Below, piece by piece: positions 1-10,027 of a DNA stretch of 42,501 nucleotides (position 1 is its first letter; every line of letters begins with the position of its first letter). The translations under genes were made by a program, and so were the position numbers. The stretch comes from Guillardia theta CCMP2712 (Eukaryota > Cryptophyceae > Pyrenomonadales > Geminigeraceae), in assembly GCF_000315625.1 (NCBI RefSeq), contig NW_005434444.1, forward strand, positions 1 through 42,501, written 5' to 3'. The notes below the pieces were generated by a model. It saw nothing but the letters and a program-made list of their open reading frames with translations, had not been told where the DNA came from and searched no databases.

Positions 1-19
1 TTTATCTCTTGCCATGGGC

Positions 20-1344
20 TCAAGGCTTCTCCATAACTTTCCGTGCCCTTGAAAAGTTTTGCCGCATCCTTTTCTTGCGGATAAATTCCGGTTTCAACTT
101 CTTCAAAGGGCATATCTTTTTTGCTATTCCATTCTCAACAAATTGTTCCCCACAGCGCCAACGTTGACACAGGTTCTTACAGTCTACCTTCTGCACAAAA
201 TCGTAACTTTGAGGAACCATACAGATTTCACCTGTGTCCCACTTGAACAAATCCCCTTGTACTGATGAGTCCGTGCCAACACCCCAGGTCATGTCATGCC
301 CACTGCCGCCGCCACCTGACGACTCCGAGGTCATGCCTGCCGATCTGTCACATCCACCCGTACTTCGCCTGTACTGGAACATTTGTTCAATGCGTCGAGA
401 CAATTCTTGAATAGACTCGTTCAGTCGTTGCTCCAATTCCTTTATATCATCTCTCTGTACAGGTACAACACCATTGATTTCGATTTTCTTTAGGATTGTT
501 TCTGTCACAGCTTCAGGTATCTTCGTTATTCCAACCTTCAACTCTTCTCGCAGCATGTTGATTTCTTCCCTTTTTGCATACTTCCAAGTATCCTTGCACC
601 GTCAACAAATTCTTGCCTTCTTTTATACGCATCTCTCCATTGACTTTTTTCTCAGTGACATGTTTCGCATATGCTTGGATGATTTTATCCAAGTTCTGGT
701 CTAAAGTCATCCCAGTCATTTCCTTTTACCCCTATCGCTGTGAATTCCTGATTGTGCTCGAAATAAAAGTCCTTCAATGCGCTCTTTTATCCTTGTAATG
801 CGCCAACAGACAACGTCTGATGTTTGACATTGTTGGCAGTGGAGCTCGATGCTTCCTCTACCATGTGCTCACCGTCATCGGAGTCACTCTCGTCGCTACT
901 GTCGTCATCGGCGTCTATGTCGCCATGTTGCCCTCGCCTCCTCTTCCTTCTCTTTGTCATACCGGTACTTCTTGTCAAATAGCCGAACAATCCCTTAACT
1001 GCCATGCATGAAAGTGGTAAATTCAATTGTCCAGACTCATTCAAAGCGTTTAAGTATATTTCATACTCGTTGGACTCGCCTGCTCTTTGAGCTCTTTGAG
1101 CGCGCTTCGCTTTCTTTCGGAGGATATCGACGAGTTTTAGAATTTTGTAACGATATACCTTCTGAGTGCTCTCAGCGATTCGTTTGTTCCTCATCGCATC
1201 ATACGCATGTATATCTCGGTCTGTTCTGTTAGTAGACACATCCCTCGTGAAAGAGGCTACACTACTTGCATTGTCCGCTGTCTCTGTCCCCAGACGCAAT
1301 CCATTTTCGGTCAGTGGGGTGGTTTTACGTTCAACTGTTCGCAT
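20..1344 (-). pseudogene. Degenerate tyrosine recombinase (Crypton-like) remnant
   Basis: Three broken minus-strand segments read in order. 1344-787 (185 aa) has a helical segment (AESTQKVYRYKILKLVDILR) resembling the core-binding N-terminus of tyrosine recombinases, then a basic and acidic low-complexity tail. Across 786-513 the reading shifts frame at least twice and contains EGKNLLTVQGYLEVCK, typical of the stretch just before the catalytic domain in protist Crypton-type recombinases. 556-20 (178 aa) ends in a module with W-D-T-G, V-P, W-R-C-G, P-L-K-K-L and FSRARKVM, which I read as a GCR1_C-like DNA-binding domain, the usual C-terminal partner in Cryptons. The catalytic R...HxxR...Y core that should lie between 513 and 556 is absent, so this is a decayed copy with an internal deletion. 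The family call rests on recalled motif patterns and is moderate; that the gene is broken is clearer. Confidence 0.55.
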
Positions 1345-1675
1345 ACACCAACAATACTTTACTTAACTTTTTCCTGGTACAAATTATTTCAGCGCAATCT
1401 TTGACGCACGTATCCTAGGAACGTCATGTTAGATAACTTGTATACTACCGGTCCTTGATTTTGCATGGAAAAGTACCCCGTACATTATATACTATATCAA
1501 GTTGCGTGCTCAATAACTACTTTTTTAAATTTTATTACTGCGCGCAACCCTATAACCCTAAAAGGACAGCAACAGATATATAGGGATTGCGCCATAAAAA
1601 TTAATTGTTATATTATTGATCCAAACAAAAAAAGACATCAAATTTTGATGTCCTCATTTTAGGTTATTTGCTTCG
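1345..1675. other. AT-rich intergenic region
   Basis: No convincing coding sequence. It is AT-rich compared with the rest of the window. The pyrimidine-rich end at about 1650-1662 (CCTCATTTTAG) looks like a 3' splice site, so the PDZ gene downstream may have a 5' untranslated exon here. Confidence 0.4.
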
Positions 1676-4600
1676 ATGGCATATAGCGTAACAGCATCAC
1701 CTTCCCGCTCGGTTGGATCTCCTCCTGCTCATCCCTACCGGTCGGTTGGAACCCCACCTGCTCATCCTTCTCGCTCGGGCGGATCTCTTCCTGCTTCTAC
1801 CCGCTCGGTCGGATCTCCCCTCAGTGTTTCTACCGGCTCGGTCGGATCTCTTCCTGCTTCTACCCGCTCGGTCGGATCTCCTCCTGCTTCTACCCGCTCG
1901 GTCGGATCTCCTCCTGCTTCTACCCGCTCGGTCGGATCTCCTCCTGCTCCTTCCCGTTTGGTCGGATCTCCTCCTGCTCCTCTTTATGCCTCATCTTCTC
2001 CCCGAGCTCAGCAGTTTCGTCCGAGTGAACTCATGGTTAACAAGCGCTCTCCTGGCACGACATCAGTCAGACTTTCATTTGGACATCAAGACCATGCTGA
2101 GCCAACCAGACTGTCCGCAAGTCCTACCGGGTCGCCAGGGCCTCATACACGCGCGTTGCAGTTTTCACCCTCTAAGGCGCCATTCCACCCCCTCAGCACT
2201 TCGACGTCGTCAAGACCTCCTAGTCCCCAGCTTCGCTCCTCCCTTGAGACTCATCTGATTACCCCCAATGCTTCGAGGATATCATGGCAGAGTAGTCCAA
2301 TGACTGACGAGACGGTAGGAAGTACAGGGTTGATCTTACGCAAGTCAGCGGATGGAGTCATCATCGTGGCTCATCTTGCCGTGGGTGGACCAGCAGACTT
2401 GAGCAGGAGAATCTCATTGCATGACAGACTTTTATCAGTTGATGGTCACTTTCTGACAAGCGAGCTCAGCCATGAACAGATTGCTGATCTTCTTATGGGC
2501 CCAGTTGGTTCAATCGTACATCTGTCTTTCCTACGCAATGACCCTGAGAGTGAGTATAGTGTCTGTCTTGTGCGAGCGCGAAGCTTTGTGAGGGGGCAAT
2601 CACCTCAAGTCGATGCAAGAATGCGACGCGAGCGACTGGCAGATGAAATATATCGCGAAATTTACAAGAGAAAGATTCGATCAATGACAAAGATGCTACT
2701 ATTCACATGGAGAGAGTTTGCACGATCTCAAGTAATGCTTTCAAATATTGGCTTATCTTTGACGTCAAGGGTGTTGGCAAATATTCTGGAGAACTATTTC
2801 TCCAATTGGCAACGTTTCATTGCAATTGAGCACGAACGATCTATTAATGTACTCTTTTGATTTAAATGACTCGCATGATAATTCACTTCATCAGAGACAG
2901 CATGAAATTGAGGCAATTCAAAGAAATGATCAGCTCAGGTTTGAACAATCACTTTTAACTAGCTTGTTGATGTGTTTCAAGGGTTGCCCAAGTACAAGCC
3001 TATGCTGAAAGAATCCGAAATCACATTACGATCGGAAAAAGGAACGATTCTGTCTGGAAGCAGATTTCATCATTGTTTTTGACAGTTCTAGCAGGGTGTC
3101 TGTACTTGCAGTTCACTTGCACGAGTGGCATTCCTGTACAAAAATGCAACGGTGGAGCTGTTTTGGATCACTCGAAGCAACTCACTTCTTGCAGGCTGCG
3201 GACAGAGGTTGTCATGGCGTGTGCGAAAAGATTGAGCGCTGCAGAAAGCATGAGGTTGCAGTCCGGTCATGCCCCATATGAATCTGTTGAGCAACTTTCT
3301 AACAAATGATGTAGAGAATGACAACGTGATTGTGATTAACCAACTGAGGACTTCGTTGCATTACCAGATTAGACAAATGGTGAGAAATTGTAACCAAAGT
3401 GATACTCACTAAGAAGAATTAGAACATAGATCTGTGCAAAGCTTTCGAGGAGGTCGAAGAGCTGGAACAAAACTTCAAACAACAAGAAAAGGCTCAATCA
3501 ATGAATAGCCGTTCATTGATATCCCAACTCGTAGAGATGAAAGGAATATGCCAAGATGCCATCAGCGATCTAACAGATCTCCAATTGAATTTTGAGAATG
3601 ATCGCGCATTGCATGCTTTGCAGGCTTCGAAATTATCCAACCAGATTCAAAATGTGCTTGAAGTCAAAAATCGTATTTTGATCGATTACGAGGCTGCAAA
3701 ACAAACAATTTTGCAAAAGGTTTCCTGTTTGTTTTCTGGCTTGTGTTATAATGCTGTAAAAAAGGACGCCGCATTGCACACGACCCAAGACAAGATGAGG
3801 CAGATTGAAAGCTTGATGAATGAATGGGCTTCAGAAAATTCATTGCAACAGAAGGTTTGTTCTTCCCTTATTGCGGGATAATGATTCTTGGGCAAAGATG
3901 CTTGAGGATGCGCAGGGAGAATGCAATGCAATTCGCGAAGCTCATGCAGGCTGTGAAGGCCTCATCGAAGCTCTGAGGTGACATCGACAAATCTGTTTGT
4001 TGGTAATGACCAATGTGGCAAGAAAACAAAATCAAGAGCTTCAAGATCAATTACAGAGCCTGATGAGAGAGAATATGACAAAGCAACAACGGCTCTGTGC
4101 GCCTATGCAAGGAGAAATGAGGAAGATGCAAGGACAGGATGCTGCTGGAGTCGGGCTCCTTCTAATGAAGGCATCTGCAGCTCAACAAGAGGTCGCTGTC
4201 TTCGCCTCCTTCCTCTTCCTCGCCTGCTCATTCCTTCCGCTAGGTTGTGAAGGTAGTCAAAATCACGCCTGGTGGCGCTGCAGCACAAGACGCTCGCATC
4301 CGGGTGGGGATTGAGCTGACTATGCTCAACCTTCATCTCTTCTCTTATCGTTGCAACAGGTTGGTGACATCATCGTTGCTATCGATGGCGCGTCTCTTGT
4401 TGGACTCAGCATGGATGAGATTTGCTCGCGTATCCGTGGGCCGGAGGGTCAACCGATTTCTCTCAGCGTCGAGAGGAAGGAAGATGGCTCCCTGCTCAGC
4501 ATGGAAGTCTGTTTGCATCGCCAAGTCGTGCCAACAGAGCACAGGACCGTCACATTGGCTGCCGCAGCCCCCCCTGAACGAGGGTATCCAGGGGAGATCC

Positions 4601-4761
4601 AACCAAAAGCACACGGCAAGGAATCGAATGAAACGGCCGATGCAGGACAGTTGAATCTTGTGGACGCGCTGAAAGAAAACTTGTTTTTTTCTGCAATCAA
4701 CGAAGCATTTCAATCCATCAATCGACCAAGAGATCAGAACGACGATGTGATCATGATGTGA
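1676..4761 (+). CDS. Protein with two PDZ domains flanking a coiled coil
   Basis: Exon 1 (1676-2848) starts at ATG 1676, with an in-frame stop upstream at 1646. It encodes an S/P/G-rich tail with about ten copies of a RSVGSPPAST-like decapeptide, then a PDZ domain near residues 215-295 (STGLILRK...VAHLAVGGPA...HDRLLSVDG). Introns 2849-2894 (46 nt) and 2939-2981 (43 nt) are clear. The exon pattern at 2982-3480 is ambiguous. From about 3450 a Q/E/K-rich coiled coil runs through exons ending near 3720, 3854, 3979 and 4191. The last exons rebuild a second PDZ domain: VVKITPGGAAAQDARIR is spliced to VGDIIVAIDGASL, then the C-terminus ends at TGA 4759-4761. PDZ domains bind C-terminal peptides, so a scaffold role is likely, but no partner can be named. 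Confidence 0.8.
1690..1985 (+). repeat. Coding minisatellite, 30-bp units
   Basis: Imperfect 30-bp direct repeats inside exon 1 of the PDZ gene encode RSVGSPPAST variants. The units at about 1850-1945 are nearly identical, while outer ones are more diverged (RSGGSLPAST, GSVGSLPAST). Unit length is a multiple of three, so copy number can change without breaking the frame. Confidence 0.85.
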
Positions 4762-5026
4762 ATGAGAGGGTAAGGGAGATCAAGACGTGCTGCTCTCGTT
4801 GTACGCCATGTTTGTTTCTAAAATACAGCAACTTAAGATGATTCTGAGGTTGTCTCATCTCCAAGAGCTTCAAGGAGGATGGCGATCGAAGCGATCTGTC
4901 ATCTCCATGTCAATCTCGTCTCTACATCTCCTGCCGTCTGTCTGTATCACTCGCTGAACCCGAGGGTTCAACTCGTGGCCGTCTTGTGTCCTGTCTCCAT
5001 CTCTTGCAGGCGGAACATAGCCGGGC

Positions 5027-5413
5027 ATGGCCGACAAGAAGAAGATCGACACTGTACTCCAAGCTGCACAGAAAAATCGTAGGATAGATTGCCAGATTTC
5101 GTTATCAAAGAGCTGAGCAGGAAAGAATCGAGCGAGCAATTGAGAGAAGCAATGGAAGGGGAGTAGGAAATAATCCATCAGCAGGTGAGTCAGCGGCTTT
5201 GCGAGCTTCTCTTGGTTTGTGCCCACAACTTGCAGCACTGAACGAGGATCGTCATGCAGAACTTGACTGATGTTCCCAGGGTTTAAAACCTTACCCCTAT
5301 CCAAGCGGGTGAGCTGCAATGAGCACAAAAAAGATATCTTTTACCGGTGAATGATCTTCAGTCTCCTCTGATCCAAGCCCAGCTGATTTGCGATGTCGGC
5401 AAAGATTTGCTCT
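5027..5413 (+). CDS. Small spliced gene of unknown function
   Basis: I do not recognise this protein. ATG 5027 gives MADKKKIDT, then a possible intron (GTACTC...GATAG) and an open exon IARFRYQRAEQERIERAIER followed by a short G/N-rich stretch up to a GTGAGT donor at about 5185. Further GT...AG pairs allow exons ending ALNEDR, FKTLPLSKR and LICDVGKDLLSA with a TAG at 5411-5413. The result would be a charged protein of roughly 70 residues. The plus strand is preferred because of the donor and acceptor pattern; long open frames on the minus strand here (4870-5328) look like shadows. Coding sequence could extend to about 5750 if the last exon is spliced differently. Confidence 0.3.
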
Positions 5414-5798
5414 CCGCCTAGCAGAGTTCGATCGAGGGTAAGAGCCGAAACCTCGCTCACTGACCCGTTGTATTTCACTCGCACGATCTGAAATCAGGTC
5501 GATGGTCAAGACCATAACCAGTAAGTCAAGCAATAAAGTTGAGCACGATACAAACACGTCAAAAGATACATATGATCATCTCAAAAGCTCACGTCCGTCT
5601 TTCTTCTCACTACAAGTTTCAGCATCGTCATCGTACCATGCTGTTGCTCTTTCTGTTGTTCTTTGCAAAACCAGGGCAGTGCATTTCCCGAGTGCTATTT
5701 TCAAGACATTCATTCTTCTGTCCTTCATAGACAATAGAGAGAGATATTTCCATTGAGGCGGACCCATTCCATGCTCGTACAAGGCCTATCGGGCAAAC

Positions 5799-7100
5799 AT
5801 GTCCCGCAGGTGCGCATGGCGGGTTGAGAGGAGGCGGCTCTTCACTCCTGCAAGGGAGTACTCCCTCAAGCTCAAGTGTGGAAGGACTCTTGGCATCAGC
5901 GAGTGGGGGGATCCCTCTAGCGCCTGCAAGACCGTCGTCTATCACCATGGTCTTCCGTTTGGCAGACTCGAGCCGTCCATTTATCTTTCGAACGCGCATG
6001 CTCATGAAGCCTTCGCGAAGATGGGAATCCGCCTCATATCTGTGGACAGGAACTTCGACCTCTGCACCTGTCTGTCTCGTGACATGAGCGCAGGCCAGGA
6101 ATCGGCAAGTCCACCAACCTTGCAAGTCGCTCACCGCACGACTTTGCTCAAGACTTGTCTCATGTAGCAGACGAGCTCAATGTCTGCTGCTCGACTCGCA
6201 TCGTGTCGGCGCTGACGTCGCTTCAGATTTCTCATTTTGCCGTGGTTGGCTTCTCTGCTGGCGCCTCATACGCCCTGGCGCAAGCCCAGCAAGATGCGAG
6301 GGTGAAGGCGGTGGCTCTAGTGGGGGCATCCGTTCCTATGGTAGACCTCTGATCCCTTGCACGTGCGAGACAGTGAGACTCGGCAACAGTATCTAATGGT
6401 GAGCCGTGAAGACTCTCTCGTAAGCCGAGGGCTGGCATGCCTGGAGTTCGCATCCTCCAAACTTCCTGCTTCGATCGCAGGGATACCTTCCTACAGCCTT
6501 GCGCTGCTGTTGAAACAAATCTCACACATGTCTCCATCTGCCGCGACCAGGTAGATTCTGCTTCTCATGACCAGTGAGGTAACAACGTGAAGATTGCTAG
6601 CCCGTTGTGAGCCTAGAAACGTCCTCACCTCAGATGAGGAAGAGACTGCTGGTGCGATGGTAAGCTTGTGCCTTGGATCTCTACATCTTTCGAAGTTCGT
6701 GCAGATCCATCAAACTTTACAAGACGCCGTCGGGCAAGGGCTTTTGGGATTTGGAGAGGATTTTCTTACAGTTTTGGGGGTACGTTTGCCTTCTTCAAAT
6801 TCAAAATCACCAAAGGTTCATGCTAATATGGGAGCGCAGCGGGGATTACAACTCAACTTGTCTGACATTGGAGTTCCTGTGCTCCTTTTTTTTGGCAAGT
6901 CAGATGATCTTGTTCCCTTGGGTACATCAGCATGGCTTGCGTCCAGATGCTCTCGGCCCAGATTGCGCCTCTGTAGTGGAGGTGACCTTGCTTGTGCACA
7001 AGCAATCTTGACATCCTGGTTTCAAGGGCATGGAATTTTGTTTCATCAATTCATCAGCTTGCTATCCGAGCTACGAGATATTCTCAAAGAGGGGGAATGA
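5799..7100 (+). CDS. Alpha/beta hydrolase
   Basis: Seven exons rebuild a canonical alpha/beta hydrolase of about 330 aa. The start at ATG 5799 is the first in frame. Visible elements in order: YHHGLPFGR (HG oxyanion-loop motif), SVDR joined to PGIGKS, GFSAG (nucleophile elbow, Ser) at about 6255, a lid region, GKSDDLVP (acid Asp) near 6900, and GGHGILF (catalytic His), which is created only by splicing across 6982-7026. Introns read as 6050-6093, 6341-6389, 6551-6592, 6660-6695, 6780-6815 and 6982-7026 (36-49 nt). The first has a GA rather than GT donor. The full Ser-Asp-His triad suggests an active hydrolase. Substrate is unknown, and no targeting signal is obvious. Confidence 0.85.
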
Positions 7101-7410
7101 TGGTGTGTAGAAAAATCTAAAATGAACTTGAGAGTGGCAAATTGTTATTTTACGCTTTTCTAGGGAAATCGCGGCAACATGTGAAGCAGACCAAAGTTGC
7201 TTTCTCATTTGTTCCATTGCATCTCCCTTGTATTCTTCAAGCATCAGAGGAAGTTGACTCGTGTTTTCTCAACCTTCAGGTGCAAACAAGAAAGGTGTCT
7301 TTAAAGTAAATATACTGAGTTGCAACATAGCGAAGTTATCGAGATTCTAATGAAATTTAAACAAGAAACACAAGTTAATGTAAGCGCCATGGTAGAGGAT
7401 GAACATCATT

Positions 7411-8398
7411 TCACTGGTCCAGGCATTATCAATATTCCATCAGAGTCCGAATACATGTAATCTCCAGGACGGATCGTGACTCCACCAAAGTGCAAAGGCA
7501 CATCCCTAGAAAAAAAGTTTCATCGTCCTGATTGAGTTTTGCTATCATGGCAGAAACCAGACAATACCTGACCCCCTTTTCATCTTTGTGGGATTTCACA
7601 GGATGTGTGTTGAGTGCTTTAACCCCAATGCAAATATTTGAAATTTCCTTGCGCATCATATGTTACCACAACGCGCTGCAAGCATGCAACAAGGTGAATA
7701 CAAGACGTACTTTTGAATCCCGAATGCAACCGTACACAACAATTCCAGCCCAGCCATTTTTTTCACCTGGACAAAGAGTAAGATGAGATTGCTGAGTTCC
7801 CTTTTTGGTGATGCCAAGAAGAAATGGCGTTACCAATCTCTGCAAGGTTGCCACCGAGCATAGCGCATCGTGTTGACCCTCCTGCATCCACTACCAACAC
7901 TCGGCCATTCCCGTCTTCTTGCAGAGTTGCACGAACCTGCGATGACGATTGCATCAGGATCATATCAAGGCAGAGAAGGATGGTGCGTTAGCGAAACAGT
8001 GGAGGTGGCACACAAAGAATGAAGATCGTACAAGAGGATTGCTCTCATATGCCTTGATCGTAACGATACTTCCACAAAATTCTGATTGACCACCAAAATT
8101 TTTGAAATTCAGAGAAGGGTCAATGACTTTTACACCATGATCTGATGAAATCTGGATGACTTTTGAGTCATGCGTATCTCAGCGACCAGTAAGGGCAGAC
8201 CTTAGACACGTCTAGACCATATGAATCGCAAATATCAGCCGTCGCAAAACTCTGCAGCAAGGGAAACTCGTCTGTCAAGCCATTCAAGCAAAAGTGAGAG
8301 CAAGAACATACGCTGAGAAACGCCCTTGGTGCAAATTGCTGTGAAGGTGCACGAGTGTAGAAAGAGCTTCGAGATGAAAGTTGAGTTGCTAACTGCAT
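7411..8398 (-). CDS. RraA-family protein (HMG/CHA aldolase-like) with presequence
   Basis: Spliced minus-strand exons give an RraA fold: [12 protein letters not shown] near the N-terminus, [31 protein letters not shown], then [47 protein letters not shown], and the end [20 protein letters not shown]...GPVK with TGA at 7413-7411. The G-x-R-x-x-D region (GCIRDS) and the GG pocket match RraA/4-hydroxy-4-methyl-2-oxoglutarate aldolase relatives. Bacterial RraA binds RNase E; other members are metal-dependent aldolases/decarboxylases, and which applies here cannot be told. The segment before the domain (from Met 8398, [20 protein letters not shown]) is rich in S/R/T and poor in acids, like an organelle presequence. 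An in-frame Met at 8455 is an alternative start. Confidence 0.85.
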
Positions 8399-8540
8399 GC
8401 CCTTGAAGCAACTTGGGGAGAAGAAACTTCGTGTCCCATGCTTCAATGCGTTCATGATCCAACTTATTGTCTTGAAGAAAAGATGTCAATTTAAGCAATG
8501 TAAGGCTAGCGCGGTGAGGCTACGAAACGGATGGGAGGAA

Positions 8541-8606
8541 AAGAGAAGGAGCAAGAGCAAGAGCAAGAGGAAGAGGAAGAGCAAGAGGAAGAGGAAGAGG
8601 AAGGGT
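8541..8606 (+). repeat. Purine-rich microsatellite
   Basis: AAGAGC and AAGAGG hexamers repeat imperfectly. The region is not convincingly coding. Confidence 0.85.
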
Positions 8607-8675
8607 TTAGGGGAAGCATACACTGACGCAGAGGCAGGCACCGCAGATAAAGCACTGCTGCAACAAACTTGTTTT

Positions 8676-8960
8676 TCGGGGCCCGGGCCCTAGACCGGCC
8701 GACCGGAAGAGCGGACCGAGGCTCCGGGTCTCTTGAGTGAAATTTCTACTCCGTATCCAACCTGAGGACAAGAAACGTATCCGACTGATGACGTCTTTTT
8801 TCTTTACTCAAAGTTAAGTTAAAAGATCAGTACGACATGATAAAATAAACACCCTCTGCAAATTTCGTATCCGACCCGACATTTTGCCCCACCTCGTGAC
8901 CACTCGTGACATGTATCCAGTTGTGTAACAGATATGTAGTAAAGTAGAACCTCGAAATAG
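8676..8960. repeat. GC-rich dispersed repeat, copy A
   Basis: It begins with a GGGCCCGGGCCC palindrome-rich block and CCGG words, followed by CTTTACTCAAAGTTAAGTT and AAAAGATCAGTACGAC. A very similar AT-rich core (CTTTACTCTAAGTTTAGTT, AAAAATCAGTACCGT) lies in copy B at about 22799-22840. No coding frame is convincing. Confidence 0.55.
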
Positions 8961-9209
8961 AGGTTTTCGATGACATACAGTCCCATTCTTACAAAGAAAA
9001 GCGAATGAAGATATGAAAACAGATCTTATTGAAGATATTGGTGATTTGAAAAGTCGCAAAAAACATGCGACCGTAAGAAAAAACATGATAAGGCTTACTG
9101 GTCACGTTACGAAGGAAGAAAACGAGGAAAACTCCGCAGAGGATTTCAAGAGGCCAGGAGTGCGCGAGTTCATCTTGTAGTCCAAGAAAGCAGAAGATGC
9201 CATGAATGT

Positions 9210-9287
9210 GGCCGAGCGAGAAAGAGACAGCCATGGTACTCATGTAGCGGCTGAGCAAGAAAGAGACGGCCATGGTACTCATGTAGC
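9210..9287 (+). repeat. 39-bp tandem duplication
   Basis: Units 9210-9248 and 9249-9287 differ at only three positions, all transitions. They lie upstream of the RWP-RK gene, outside any clear gene. The rest of 8960-9446 shows nothing else I can assign. Confidence 0.9.
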
Positions 9288-9446
9288 TAGCTAATAATTC
9301 CTTGCTGTGAAGGAGTGACAAAGATGGTTTAGTCTCTAATTGATGATAACTACTCAGATGGTTACATCATTTCTTTCGAAAATGTTTTTGCTCAATGTGC
9401 ATACTAATGCGTTGTTCCAGGTCTCGCACTTGTTGCTACATCTCCT

Positions 9447-9868
9447 ATGATTTCTCCAAGAGTAGCTCAGATATTCCCACGAAAGAAGAATGGCGAAGAA
9501 AAACGTCCCTGCGAAATTGTGACGCTGAATGCCGATGTCATCGTAGGGCTCTTTCACCTGAGGCAGACAGAAGCTGCACGTCATCTTGTATGTGTTTGTG
9601 TTTTCTCCTTCCCAAGTCTCGACTTACGATCTCGTCCCAGGGGATCTCGCTCTCAGCGTTGAAGAACGCTTGCAGACAACTTGGCGTCGATCGGTGGCCC
9701 TACCACAGGGTTGTCAACCCTGTCAGAGTGAAAGGAAACAAGTCCAAGGGAGAAGCTGCTGGCAGTTCCAAGTTTCTCGAATCCTCAGCTGAAGAGGAGT
9801 CTGAGATCGACGAGTTTTCTCTCTTCCAAGAAGCGATGAGGCATGTGGAGCGCAGACAATCTTACTGA
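9447..9868 (+). CDS. RWP-RK domain transcription factor
   Basis: Two exons, 9447-9587 and 9641-9868, are separated by a 53-nt GT...AG intron at 9588-9640. The product is about 122 aa. Splicing joins FHLRQTEAARHL to GISLSALKNACRQLGVDRWP, giving a complete RWP-RK DNA-binding motif (helix, LG-S-x-x-x-LK-x-x-CR-x-LG, RWP). The K of the name motif is not conserved (RWPYHRV). The C-terminal 40 residues are acidic and Ser/Glu rich and could act in activation. RWP-RK proteins (RKD and NIN-like) regulate nitrogen responses and gamete genes in plants and green algae; no regulatory input domain is visible here. The reading frame is open upstream of ATG 9447 to a possible acceptor (TTGTTCCAG, about 9420), so an extra 5' exon is possible. 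Confidence 0.82.
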
Positions 9869-10027
9869 GCCCAGAGTTTCCTCCTGCTTCTGTGACGTGT
9901 ACATTATTGAAATATATGTTTTCCTAAATACATTCAAGTAGCTTCTATGTTGCATAATTTCAAAAGTTGATTTCTTCTGTACATTACAGAATGTTTCCCT
10001 CTAGCGTCATCTGACTAGATCGACCAT

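Noticed and set aside
4870-5557. Minus-strand open frames (152 and 86 aa)
   Set aside because: No recognisable motifs. The plus strand has a run of GTGAGT, GTAAGA and CAG signals that better explains the region.
5799-6167. Hydrolase first frame read through to its own stop
   Set aside because: Read unspliced it loses the conserved DRPGxGxS motif and the nucleophile elbow, which reappear in frame only after removing 6050-6093.
9210-9287. CRISPR-like direct repeats
   Set aside because: Only two directly adjacent units without spacers, in a eukaryotic genome. It is a simple duplication.
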